Assembly: GCA_017937385.1 (NCBI GenBank)
Contig: JAGBDR010000077.1
Location: forward strand, 1 to 57,672
DNA length: 57,672 bases
Reading direction: 5' to 3'
Source of the DNA: Parabacteroides sp.
Lineage (GTDB): Bacteria > Bacteroidota > Bacteroidia > Bacteroidales > Tannerellaceae
Shown: one piece after another, positions 42,603 through 50,949 of the stretch
Layout of the letters: the number at the start of each line of letters is the position of its first letter
Numbering within the stretch: position 1 is the stretch's first letter
The notes under the pieces: model-generated
The model's database searches: none
The model's input: only the letters and a program-made list of their open reading frames with translations
Told to the model about the DNA's origin: nothing
Program-made: the position numbers and the translations under genes

Positions 42603-43808
42603 TCATTTCTGTTCCATATTCTTAGCCAACCCGCCCTCGGATGTTTCCTTGTAAAGGCTCGGCAGGTCGTTCCCGGTCTGGCGCATCACTTCGACTACCT
42701 GGTCGAAACTGACCCGGTGTTTGCCGTCGGAGAAGTTGGAGAAAGTGTTCGCATCCAATGCGCGGGCAGCGGCAAAGGCATTTCGTTCGATACAGGGAAT
42801 CTGGACCAGTCCGCAAACCGGGTCGCAAGTCAGCCCCAAATGATGTTCCAAGCCCATTTCGGCCGCATACTCGATCTGTGCCGGCGTCCCGCCAAACAAC
42901 TGGCTGGCCGCTCCTGCCGCCATCGCACAAGCCACACCGACTTCTCCCTGGCAACCGACCTCGGCTCCCGATACGGAGGCATTCGTGCGCACCACATTGC
43001 CAAACAAACCGGCCGTCGCCAACGCACGCAAAATGCGGGAGTCACGGAAATCACGGGACTCTTTCAGATGATAGAGCACAGCCGGCATAACTCCGCAGGA
43101 ACCGCAAGTCGGGGCAGTCACGATCTGGCCTCCGCAAGCATTCTCCTCGGAAACGGCCAGCGCATACGCATATACCATCCCACGGCTCTTGATACTGCTG
43201 CCATATCCTTTGGCACGGATCATATAGTCGGATGCCTTGCGCCGGATTCCCAAACCGCCGGGCAAAATGCCTTCCGCTTCAAGCCCGTTGCGGACCGCCT
43301 GTTGCATGACCTCCCACACCTCGGCCAGATAATCCCATATCTGCGGCCCCTCGCACTGTTCGACATACTCCCAATAAGAATGGCCGGTTTTCTCACACCA
43401 AGCCTGTATGTCCTTGATGGTATGCATTTCGTAGACCTGTTCCTGTGTCAGCTCGTTGTAGGTTTCGTTTGCCAATGTTCCTCCCCCGATACTGTAAATC
43501 GTCCAGTTGTCCAGCTCCTTGCCGCTTGCGTCAAACGACTGGAACCGGATTCCATTCGGATGGAAAGGCAGGAACACTTTCGGTTCCCAAATGATGGTAG
43601 TTTTGCCCACCGGATTCAACACTTCAAGAATGGCCGCATCCGTCATGTGGCCTTTACCTGTAGCCGCCAGACTGCCATAGAGCGTGACATCAAACCGTAC
43701 CGCCTCCCGGTTACGTTCCAAAAATATCCGGGCAGCACGCATCGGGCCCATCGTATGGCTACTGGACGGTCCGTGACCGATCCGGTATATTTGTTTGATT
43801 GATTCCAT
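42603..43808 (-). CDS. sdaA: L-serine ammonia-lyase (iron-sulfur)
   Basis: This enzyme deaminates serine to pyruvate with a [4Fe-4S] cluster. The beta-domain start GHGPSSSHTMGPMRAA is followed by cluster-binding cysteines in APTCGSCG, AEVGCQGEVG and CDPVCGLVQIPC. Alpha and beta parts are fused in one chain of 401 aa. It is oxygen-sensitive in known relatives, fitting an anaerobe. It stands alone, with heptamer repeats on both sides. It is cytoplasmic. Confidence 0.95.
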   Translation of the reverse strand: MESIKQIYRIGHGPSSSHTMGPMRAARIFLERNREAVRFDVTLYGSLAATGKGHMTDAAILEVLNPVGKTTIIWEPKVFLPFHPNGIRFQSFDASGKELDNWTIYSIGGGTLANETYNELTQEQVYEMHTIKDIQAWCEKTGHSYWEYVEQCEGPQIWDYLAEVWEVMQQAVRNGLEAEGILPGGLGIRRKASDYMIRAKGYGSSIKSRGMVYAYALAVSEENACGGQIVTAPTCGSCGVMPAVLYHLKESRDFRDSRILRALATAGLFGNVVRTNASVSGAEVGCQGEVGVACAMAAGAASQLFGGTPAQIEYAAEMGLEHHLGLTCDPVCGLVQIPCIERNAFAAARALDANTFSNFSDGKHRVSFDQVVEVMRQTGNDLPSLYKETSEGGLAKNMEQK

Positions 43809-43810
43809 TG

Positions 43811-43909
43811 TTTTGAGATTTATGATTTGCGATTAAAATTCACGATTTAAATTTATGATTTATGATTTTTGATTTATGCGGTGATACGATTTTATAAATC
43901 AAAAATCTC
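43811..43909. repeat. ATTTATG-type repeats with hairpin
   Basis: Degenerate ATTTATG/ATTTGCG/ATTTACG units end in GATTTTTGATTTAT facing ATAAATCAAAAATC, a stem of 14 bp, between sdaA and the acyltransferase gene. Confidence 0.65.
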
Positions 43910-45022
43910 TCACACTTTCAAGAAAATCCGCTGGCGATACAAGAAATACAAGAATCCCCAACAGACGGCAATATAACCTATCGCCCCCACCAACGGTTGC
44001 GCGGCTTCCGGCATCCACCCGACAAGACCGCCAAACAACGCGTCGGAAGTAAAAGAGAAATTGATGAACCGCTGGGCCAGATAGATCGTAATGGAATTTA
44101 CGCCGATCACCTGAAAGAAAAATGTCCATCTTTTCCATTCCAACACATCGACGATATAATAGAACAGCGCAAACATCCACACCGAATAGGCTCCGACCAC
44201 ACAGACAAACGAGCTACTCCACAACTTCTTGTTGATCGGGAATACCATGTTCCACAACAAGCCGACTGCCAGCAACAAAGCTCCTGCCACAACCATATAC
44301 AGTACTTTCCGGGTTTCTGTCAGCCCCTCTTTCTTCAACTGGATCCACTCGCCGGTAAACATTCCCAACATAGCCGTCACGATCCCCGGTAGTGTCGACA
44401 ACAACCCCTCCGGATCAAAAAATCCTTGATGCAGACGTCCCGGCAACAACATCCGGTCCACATAGCCAACCCAGTTGCCTTCCAACGTGAACGGACCAGC
44501 CTCGGCACCCGGTACCGGAATGAAAGCCATCCAAACCCAATAGCCGACCAAAATCGCCCCGGCAATCCAAGCCCGGACAGAAGTACGCAAATTGACAAAC
44601 AACAACGCCGCAAACATCCATCCTAACCCGATACGCGCCAAGACACTGGCACAACGTAAGTTTGCAAAGTCAAACTGCAACAGTCCGTTATAGATACACC
44701 CCAACAACACCAACGTAATCCCCCGGCGAATAATCTTCCTGTATATCTCCGCCTCCGTCTTCCCCTGTTCCCGTTGCTTCTTCAACGAGAAAGGGAACGA
44801 AATGCCGGCAATAAAAAGAAAGAGCGGAAAGATCGTGTCATGATGCCTCAGTCCATTCCACTCCACATGTCCCATCTGCTCGGCAATCTCCTGAAAAAAA
44901 GCATTCGGAAACAGCGTCGCCAATGCAACAAAAAGGGAAGCTCCTCCCATAATAAAGAACATATCAAACCCTCTCAGGGCATCCAGCGACAACAACCGCC
45001 GGGATTGTTTTTGTTTTTCCAT
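43910..45022 (-). CDS. HGSNAT-like (DUF5009) membrane acyltransferase
   Basis: This 370-residue protein with about ten hydrophobic helices starts with LLSLDALRGFDMFFIMGGAS and has the conserved HHDTIFPLFLFIAGISFPFS, matching the heparan-alpha-glucosaminide N-acetyltransferase-like family (NagX, DUF5009/DUF1624). Members move acetyl groups across the membrane onto amino sugars. No partner gene is adjacent, so the substrate is not defined, though a nearby GH84 suggests amino-sugar metabolism in the region. It is an inner-membrane protein. Confidence 0.88.
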   Translation of the reverse strand: MEKQKQSRRLLSLDALRGFDMFFIMGGASLFVALATLFPNAFFQEIAEQMGHVEWNGLRHHDTIFPLFLFIAGISFPFSLKKQREQGKTEAEIYRKIIRRGITLVLLGCIYNGLLQFDFANLRCASVLARIGLGWMFAALLFVNLRTSVRAWIAGAILVGYWVWMAFIPVPGAEAGPFTLEGNWVGYVDRMLLPGRLHQGFFDPEGLLSTLPGIVTAMLGMFTGEWIQLKKEGLTETRKVLYMVVAGALLLAVGLLWNMVFPINKKLWSSSFVCVVGAYSVWMFALFYYIVDVLEWKRWTFFFQVIGVNSITIYLAQRFINFSFTSDALFGGLVGWMPEAAQPLVGAIGYIAVCWGFLYFLYRQRIFLKV

Positions 45023-45184
45023 ACTATTATATAAATTATTATTGTACCTATATAACGAGATTATTACTTATTCATATTCACATAACCTATACACAAAGTT
45101 CGTTACAATTCTTCAGATTTGCAAACGGTTTTCCAATATCATGGGCAAAATCGACCTATCTTTCATCAATATCCCCTACAAACA

Positions 45185-45215
45185 AAGAACGCAGGCCCCT
45201 TTTACGACCTGCGCT
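45185..45215 (-). terminator. Hairpin after the truncated aldo/keto reductase
   Basis: AGAACGCAGG (45185-45194) pairs with CCTGCGCTCT (45206-45215) with one mismatch. On the minus strand it is followed by a T-rich stretch. It probably was the terminator of the gene that is now a fragment at 45262-45501. Confidence 0.55.
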
Positions 45216-45261
45216 CTTCCCCGGCTCATCCCTGTATGATGTTTCCACCGAAACGGTGTGT

Positions 45262-45501
45262 TCAAGTCATACGACCTTCCTGACAGGGACGATCGAGCAG
45301 TGCGAACAGGGTGCGGTTCTGGTTGAAACTCTCCTTGCGGAACTGCGGCATGGAGGCACGGTAATCGATAGCGGCATCAAAACGGCTGTCAGCGGTATAA
45401 TAGGTCGTCAACACGCCATTGGCAAGGGGCGAGAAAGCGACGAAACCTACCCCCAATTCCTCAAGCACAGGGAAAAGCCGTTCGTGGTGGCGTGCCATCA
45501 T
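45262..45501 (-). pseudogene. Internal fragment of an aldo/keto reductase
   Basis: The 79-residue frame ARHHERLFPVLEELGVGFVA FSPLANG matches the middle of an AKR12/13-type aldo/keto reductase (the strand and helix after the catalytic half). Both ends are missing: the N-terminal ~180 residues with the Asp/Tyr/Lys/His catalytic tetrad and the C-terminal cofactor loop. The truncation point abuts the promoter of the AraC gene on the other strand, so this looks like a scar left when the redox island was inserted or rearranged. Confidence 0.7.
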
Positions 45502-45538
45502 GGAATATTTCTATTTTCTCTATATAACTGAAAACGTG

Positions 45539-45546
45539 TATCTTTG
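45539..45546 (+). promoter_or_regulatory. -7 box for the first araC gene
   Basis: TATCTTTG matches TAnnTTTG. A TTTC -33-like element ends 20 bp upstream. The predicted transcript start is ~45553, close before the ATG at 45560. Confidence 0.6.
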
Positions 45547-45559
45547 CAACCAATATAAA

Positions 45560-46405
45560 ATGAGGTTGACGATGGAAGAACAGAAAAATATAGTAGTAGC
45601 CGACTCGTTGCGGCATCTGAGAGGTAACAACTACAGTTTCTTCTGCGATGATGACTGTTGCAATGAGTATCTGGTTCATGCTTTCTGTACAGGGGGCTTT
45701 TGCCGGTTTGCGTTCAACGGGCGGGAATTTGAATTGCGTGAGGGCGATCTCATGATCGTGCGCAAAGGCAAGCTGATAGAGTGGATGCAGCCTTCGGCCG
45801 ATTTCAAGGTGAAGATCATCTATATCACGTCGGATTTCATAAACCTCTGTACGCCTCAGAGCAACTACGGCACAAAAGGGCAGCTTGCCCTCTTTCTCAA
45901 CCCTGTAATGCACCTCACGCCGGAGCAACAGGAGGTGTGCCGCAGTGACTTCCGGATGGTGGAGCAACGCCTCGGCGACACCGGGCACCACTTCCGCCGC
46001 GATATGCTCATTGCCACCGTGCAGATGCTCATCCTCGATTTCTTTGATTTCCACTCGCATCTTTACGATGAAACGGACATCTCCACCCAAAGTGCCGCCA
46101 TCATGAACCGTTTCCTCACGATGCTGGAAGACGGTACGTATCGCCAGCACCGCGAGGTGTCATACTATGCCGACCGCCTCTGCGTCACGTCCAAATACCT
46201 TTCCGAAGTATCGAAAAAGGTGAGCGGCTACGCGGCCAACTACTGGATAAACCGCTACACCGCCCTCGACATTGCCCGGCTCCTGAAAGACAAATCCCTG
46301 TCTTTCGTCCGCATTTCCGATCTGTTCGGATTCTCGTCACCAGCCTATTTCAGCCGTTATGTACAGCGCAATTTAGGAATGAACCCGACGGAGTATCGGG
46401 AATGA
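45560..46405 (+). CDS. AraC family regulator
   Basis: This 281-residue regulator has an N-terminal cupin-like effector domain (~15-140; GGFCRFAFNGREFELREGDLMIVRKG) and a C-terminal double HTH (~190-280; YADRLCVTSKYLSEVSKKVSG, then FGFSSPAYFSRYVQRNLGMNPTEYR). The frame is open far upstream, but the promoter at 45539 makes ATG 45560 (or 45572) the real start. It stands before the truncated alcohol dehydrogenase, its probable former target, and the operator-like palindrome at 46443. Confidence 0.9.
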   Translation: MRLTMEEQKNIVVADSLRHLRGNNYSFFCDDDCCNEYLVHAFCTGGFCRFAFNGREFELREGDLMIVRKGKLIEWMQPSADFKVKIIYITSDFINLCTPQSNYGTKGQLALFLNPVMHLTPEQQEVCRSDFRMVEQRLGDTGHHFRRDMLIATVQMLILDFFDFHSHLYDETDISTQSAAIMNRFLTMLEDGTYRQHREVSYYADRLCVTSKYLSEVSKKVSGYAANYWINRYTALDIARLLKDKSLSFVRISDLFGFSSPAYFSRYVQRNLGMNPTEYRE

Positions 46406-46442
46406 CACTCCAGATGTCAAGTTACCATAACACCCAAAAATG

Positions 46443-46458
46443 AGTTTGTTAACAAACT
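46443..46458. promoter_or_regulatory. 16-bp perfect palindrome
   Basis: AGTTTGTTAACAAACT lies between the araC stop and the dehydrogenase remnant. It could be an operator; no T tract follows, so it is not a normal terminator. Confidence 0.45.
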
Positions 46459-46555
46459 GCAATAGTTTATTAAAAAATATTACCCTTGCATGTAATTTGA
46501 ATTAAATGGGGTAGAAAATCGAATTTTATGGGGAGATAGTTTCGATTTGGACCAA
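46455..46555 (+). repeat. Copy of a ~100-bp dispersed repeat
   Basis: This stretch aligns with the reverse complement of 20073-20170. Shared blocks include TAAAAAATATTACCCT, TGTAATTTG, ATGGGGTA, AAAATC and TAGTTTCGATTTGGACCAAT. It ends at the breakpoint of the truncated alcohol dehydrogenase. Confidence 0.7.
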
Positions 46556-47484
46556 TTGGAGTACAGGAAGGTACACGTTTGGTACGGGAGAACACGATTG
46601 AGTTCATCCTCGCCGTGGGCGGCGGGTCGGTCATTGATTGCTGCAAGATCGTGTCGGCACAGGCACGGATGGACGAGGATATATGGGACGCCTGGTATGT
46701 GCATCACCGCCTGCCCACCGAATTTATCCCGATGGGAGCTGTCGTCACCACATCGGGTACGGGAGCCGAGCAGAACAACGGAGCCGTGATCACCCACGAA
46801 GAAAAGAAGTTGAAACAGCCGTTGTTCGGTGCCTACCATTCTTTTGCCGTACTGGACAGCGACCTGACGAAGACACTGCCCATGAAGCAGGTCATCAGCG
46901 GGGCGTTCGACACGCTGTCGCATTGCATGGAAACTTACATGGGCAAGCCGCAAAACACGAACCTAAGCGATGAGATCAACGAGGCCATCATGCGGAATGT
47001 CGTGAAGAACCTGCGGGCCCTCATTGCCAATCCCGATGATGACTTCGCCCGTAGCGAACTGATGTGGGCGTCGGCAATGGCGGAGAACGGTATGCTGAAA
47101 TTAGGCAAGCAGACCGACTTCCAGTGCCACATGATCGAGCACGCCGTAGGTGCCTACACCGACTGCAATCACGGACAAGGACTGGCGGTCATCCATCCCA
47201 CTCTCTACCGCCATCTGCTGGACGAGGGCAAGGAGAAGCTGGCACGTATGGCAGAAACGGTATGGGGCGTAAAAGGAGAAACTACCGAAGAGACAGCCGT
47301 ACAAGGTATCGATGCGCTCGAATCATTCATCCGGGAAATCGGATTGCCCACGCACTGGAGTGAAATGGGCATCACGGACGAAACCGTATTGCGTGCCGCT
47401 GCCGACACCTGCTTCCTCACGCCAGGATGCTGCAAGTCATTCTCAAGGGATGAGATTTTTGAAATATTGAAAGCATGTAAGTGA
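46540..47484 (+). pseudogene. 5'-truncated iron-containing alcohol dehydrogenase
   Basis: From VQEGTRLVRENTIEFILAVG onward the frame matches butanol-dehydrogenase-like Fe-ADHs (YqhD/BdhA type): AVGGGSVID nucleotide loop, TTSGTGAEQN, and metal ligands in FDTLSHCMETYM, CHMIEHAVGAY and CNHGQG. About 80 N-terminal residues are missing; the frame upstream hits TAG at 46537 and the junction lies in the dispersed repeat. The only start available is TTG 46579. The Rossmann-like first strands are lost, so activity is doubtful. It follows an araC gene. Confidence 0.8.
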
Positions 47485-47526
47485 AATGTTACTATAAGGG
47501 TGCTGCTATACGTAAATGACTTATAT

Positions 47527-47874
47527 TCATTGCTGTACCCTTACAGGGTACAAACTTGGTGGGAAGGATACACCTCCCCCAGGTTGAAACCTGGGGCTAT
47601 TATGCAAGGCACCTACAGTGCCTTTCGACACACCTCCTTTATTGTCTTCCTTATATATACATGCCAATCCTCGCAGGATTTCAATTTCATTGTCTTCCAA
47701 ACGTGTCTCCGGTTCTCCTGCTTTGGCTTCCGTCTGTATGCAGATGTTGTTTTGCTCTTGAAACAGCCGTATGACTTCATGGGGCGAGACATGATAGCGT
47801 CCGGCAATGAAACAAACAACTTCATCACGATACAATTCTTCGGGAAATTCCATATCATCCGTCATCCTCTTCAT
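47527..47874 (-). CDS. Small conserved-looking protein with repeat-derived C-terminus
   Basis: I do not know the function. The first ~75 residues (MTDDMEFPEELYRDEVVCFI AGRYHVSP) are acidic and helical and look like a small domain that ends near ACIYKEDNKGG. The last ~35 residues (from about SKGTVGALHNS) are encoded by a REP-like element, so the original gene was shorter. ATG 47874 is preceded by a perfect -7 box; ATG 47865 is also possible. It is transcribed divergently from the second araC gene, so the two may be linked. Confidence 0.6.
   Translation of the reverse strand: MKRMTDDMEFPEELYRDEVVCFIAGRYHVSPHEVIRLFQEQNNICIQTEAKAGEPETRLEDNEIEILRGLACIYKEDNKGGVSKGTVGALHNSPRFQPGGGVSFPPSLYPVRVQQ
47534..47638. 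repeat. REP-like element with three hairpins
   Basis: TGTACCCT/AGGGTACA (47534-47552), CCCCAGGT/ACCTGGGG (47577-47596) and AAGGCAC-CTACA-GTGCCTT (47606-47624) follow in series, with ACACCTCC at both sides of the last two. The third hairpin matches that at 13011-13028. This is the kind of element spread by REP-associated tyrosine transposases. Confidence 0.7.
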
Positions 47875-47888
47875 CGATTGTTTTATTG

Positions 47889-47896
47889 CAAAGTTA
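47889..47896 (-). promoter_or_regulatory. -7 box for the small minus-strand gene
   Basis: TAACTTTG on the minus strand matches TAnnTTTG; the predicted start of transcription lies ~8 bases before ATG 47874. Confidence 0.55.
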
Positions 47897-47994
47897 AGGC
47901 GAAGCAGAAAGACCGATGTGACAATAAGTGGGATGTTCATACCTGTTTTACTGATTTTGTGTGTCTGCCTTTCGTCTGTTAACTGGGAATGGAG

Positions 47995-48002
47995 TATCTT
48001 TG
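47995..48002 (+). promoter_or_regulatory. -7 box for the second araC gene
   Basis: TATCTTTG matches TAnnTTTG; TTTC (47970-47973) is a -33 candidate with 21-bp spacing. It fixes the start at ATG 48031 rather than 47989. Confidence 0.6.
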
Positions 48003-48030
48003 CGCTTATCATTCAAACGGATACAAGATT

Positions 48031-48927
48031 ATGAGCAAAATATTGAAAGTAAAAAACGTGGGTGATTACAATGGTTATCTCGGACAGACTGATAGGCATC
48101 CGTTAGTCAGTGTCATCGACTATACCGAAGTGTCGCCCATCCGCCATAGTCTGAATAATTATAGTGTATACGGAATGTTCATGCACGAACATTTGCCGGT
48201 GGAGCTGACTTACGGTTGCGGCAAGTACGACTATAAAAGCGGTACGCTTATCTGTGTAGCTCCCGGACAGATAGGCGGTAAGGAGGATAATGGCGAACGG
48301 ATCGATTTGGACAGATGGGCGTTGTTGTTCCACCCGGATTTGCTACATGGCACACCGCTTGAAAAGACCATCAAGGAATGTACGTTCTTCGACTACCACA
48401 TCAATGAAGCCCTGCACATGACAAACGAGGAACGGGATATTTTTGTGTCGCTGATGCGACAGATAAAGAATGAGTTGGCAAACAACCGTGATGCTTTTCA
48501 AGACCGTATCATCGTGGAATACATCGGTCTGCTGCTCAACTACTGTATGCGTTTCTACAATCGGCAGTTTATCACACGCAAGTTGGAAAACTCGGATATC
48601 CTGATGAAATTCAACGCCTTGTTGCGTGACTACTTCGAGGAGAAACGGCAGCTTTCCTTAGGTTTGCCCACTGTCCAATACTGCGCTGACAAACTTTGTA
48701 TGTCACCCAACTATTTCGGTGACCTGATAAAAAAAGCCACAGGCGACACGGCAAGCAACCACATCCGCCAATACATCATCCGACAGGCAAAAAATGAACT
48801 GGCAACTGGTGCCACCATTGCGCAAGTGGCTTATGGATTAGGATTTGAATATCCCCAACATTTTAGCCGGATGTTCAAGAAGCAGACGGGATATGCGCCT
48901 AAAGATTTACATCGTCTACCACGATGA
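48031..48927 (+). CDS. AraC family regulator
   Basis: This 298-residue protein has an N-terminal sensing domain (~20-150; SVYGMFMHEHLPVELTYGCG, TLICVAPGQIGG) and a C-terminal AraC double HTH (~205-295; CADKLCMSPNYFGDLIKKATG, then IAQVAYGLGFEYPQHFSRMF). It converges on the aldo/keto reductase operon (89 bases between stops), which it probably regulates, as in similar islands of Bacteroidales. The start follows a -7 box at 47995. Confidence 0.92.
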   Translation: MSKILKVKNVGDYNGYLGQTDRHPLVSVIDYTEVSPIRHSLNNYSVYGMFMHEHLPVELTYGCGKYDYKSGTLICVAPGQIGGKEDNGERIDLDRWALLFHPDLLHGTPLEKTIKECTFFDYHINEALHMTNEERDIFVSLMRQIKNELANNRDAFQDRIIVEYIGLLLNYCMRFYNRQFITRKLENSDILMKFNALLRDYFEEKRQLSLGLPTVQYCADKLCMSPNYFGDLIKKATGDTASNHIRQYIIRQAKNELATGATIAQVAYGLGFEYPQHFSRMFKKQTGYAPKDLHRLPR

Positions 48928-49016
48928 AGACCTCCATGTTGGGGATAAATCGGGACCGTCGGAGTTGTTCACGTTCCGAGTACCGTTCCGTTGGAAGAGG
49001 GGTTAGTTCATTATTC

Positions 49017-49976
49017 TTAATCTTTCATCGGTGACATCCCGAATCGCTGTACCTGCTCATACGTGGCGTTGAAGAATCGCTGTTCCTTGTTGAGCGAACG
49101 CATGGACTGCATTTCTTCATCGGTCAGTTTGAAGTCGAATATCTGTATGTTCTCCTTGATATAGTCGGGATTGGTGGCACCGGGGATGACGGAAAATCCC
49201 TCCTGGATGTGCCAACGCAGAATGACTTGTGCCGCCGACTTACCGTGTGACTCAGCTATTTTCATAATCGTGGGATCTTTCAACAAAGCTCCTTGACTCA
49301 TGGCACCGCCCAATGGGAACCAGCATTCCACCTGTATGCCGTTGGCTTTTGCCTTTTCGCGCATGGCGACACGCTGCGCATACGGATGGCACTCTATCTG
49401 GAGCACGGCAGGCTTGATGCGGGCTTCTTTCATAATGTAGTTGAACACCGAATCGTTCGCATCGAAGTTACTGATGCCGAGGGCGCGTACCTTGCCGGCT
49501 TCCACCGCACGCTCCATGTCACGCCAGGCACCTACGAAGTCGCCCACAGGCTGGTGGACATAGAGCAGGTCTATGTAATCCGTACCCAACCGTTTCAACA
49601 TCTTGTCAATGGCCTCCGCCGTCTTGCCTTCGCCGTATTCGGTAGGCCATAGCTTGCTGGTAATCCATACCTCACTGCGTGGCACACCGCTTTCCTTCAC
49701 GGCTTGCCCCACACCGCGCTCGTCGTCGTAGGCATGGGCGGTGTCGATATGGCGGTAGCCCGCCCGCAACGCCGTGAGGCACGACTGTTTACACACTTCA
49801 TCGGAACCTTGCTGGAAAGTTCCCAGTCCGAAACGCGGCATCAGCACGCCATTGTTGAGTTTTACCACGGGTACATTCGCCGTTGTCCTACCTGCATCTT
49901 CCTGTGCTCCTACGGGGAGGACGCTGCCACACAACACTACGGCTGCCGACAGCAATAAATTCCAGATTGTCTTCAT
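49017..49976 (-). CDS. Exported aldo/keto reductase
   Basis: A Sec signal peptide (~1-24; LLLSAAVVLCGSVLPVGAQ) precedes a full AKR barrel: GLGTFQQG, the Asp/Tyr of DTAHAYDDE, the Lys of WITSKLWP, the His of LLYVHQP, and the SNF and IPGATNPDYIKEN cofactor loops. It is 319 aa long. AKRs normally use cytoplasmic NADPH, so export is odd; it may carry bound cofactor or take electrons from its operon partners. It is the last gene of the 54.8-49.0 kb operon. Confidence 0.9.
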   Translation of the reverse strand: MKTIWNLLLSAAVVLCGSVLPVGAQEDAGRTTANVPVVKLNNGVLMPRFGLGTFQQGSDEVCKQSCLTALRAGYRHIDTAHAYDDERGVGQAVKESGVPRSEVWITSKLWPTEYGEGKTAEAIDKMLKRLGTDYIDLLYVHQPVGDFVGAWRDMERAVEAGKVRALGISNFDANDSVFNYIMKEARIKPAVLQIECHPYAQRVAMREKAKANGIQVECWFPLGGAMSQGALLKDPTIMKIAESHGKSAAQVILRWHIQEGFSVIPGATNPDYIKENIQIFDFKLTDEEMQSMRSLNKEQRFFNATYEQVQRFGMSPMKD

Positions 49977-50012
49977 ACTCTATATATAATTCAGAGGGTT
50001 TCCGTCTGCCTT

Positions 50013-50852
50013 TTATTTCCAATTCATAAACATCCGGGTCGTCTCTGCGTCGTGATGGTCGAAGAAGAGGCTGTGTCCGGTGTCAAGTTTAGCGATCTGA
50101 CACATCTCCTCGTCGGTCAGCTCGAAGTCGAAGATGTCGAGGTTCTGTTGCATACGCTCCACGTGGGTGGACTTCGGGATGATGATCACGCCGCGCTGGA
50201 TGAGCCAGCGGAGTGCCACTTGCGCCACGCTTTTACCATGCAGGGCAGCGATATGCGCCAGCGTCTCGTTGGTGAACAGATTGCCCCGGCCCTCGGCGAA
50301 AGGTCCCCACGACATGATATGTGTGCCGAACTCTTCCATAATCTTCTGCGACTCCACCTGCTGGTTGAAGACGTGCGTTTCCACTTGGTTCACGGCGGGG
50401 ACAATCTCCATGTTGCTGGCCAGGTCGATGAAGTGGTCGGGATAGAAATTCGACACACCGATGGCCCGCAATTTTCCCTCCTTGCAGGCATCTTGCATGG
50501 CGCGGTAGGCACCGTAGCGGTCGCAGAATGGCTGGTGAAGCAACATCAGGTCGATGTAATCGGTCTGCAACTTGTGCAAACTCTCGTCGATGGATGCTTT
50601 CGCTTTCTCGTAGCCGTAATTGGATATCCACACCTTACTGACAAGGAAGATCTCCTTGCGGCCGATACCGCTCTTCTTCACGGCGTTGCCCACGCCCTCC
50701 TCATTGTGGTAAGCTTGTGCCGTGTCGATCATGCGGTAGCCCACGCGCAGGGCGTCCGACACACAGCGTTCACACTCCTCAGGCGATACCTGATACACTC
50801 CATAACCCATTTGCGGCATTTCGATGCCGTTATTCAATTTCACGTAATTCAT
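50013..50852 (-). CDS. Cytosolic aldo/keto reductase (2,5-diketo-gluconate reductase type)
   Basis: This 279-residue AKR5-type enzyme has no signal peptide: KLNNGIEMPQMGYGVYQ, DTAQAYHNEE (Asp, Tyr), FLVSKVW (Lys), LMLLHQPFCD (His) and IPKSTHVERMQQN for the NADPH phosphate. It reduces aldehydes or ketones with NADPH; the substrate is unknown. It lies 36 bases before the exported homologue and 97 bases after the Fe-S one. Compared with the exported copy it shares the same catalytic core, so the pair probably arose from related genes for the two compartments. Confidence 0.92.
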   Translation of the reverse strand: MNYVKLNNGIEMPQMGYGVYQVSPEECERCVSDALRVGYRMIDTAQAYHNEEGVGNAVKKSGIGRKEIFLVSKVWISNYGYEKAKASIDESLHKLQTDYIDLMLLHQPFCDRYGAYRAMQDACKEGKLRAIGVSNFYPDHFIDLASNMEIVPAVNQVETHVFNQQVESQKIMEEFGTHIMSWGPFAEGRGNLFTNETLAHIAALHGKSVAQVALRWLIQRGVIIIPKSTHVERMQQNLDIFDFELTDEEMCQIAKLDTGHSLFFDHHDAETTRMFMNWK

Positions 50853-50949
50853 ATTCTTTTGTTTTTAGATTGTTCTTTATTTTTTTGTTGCCAAACGAAT
50901 CCGCGAGAAAAATGTCTCGGACGAATATGGGAAAGGAACCCTGTTTCTC

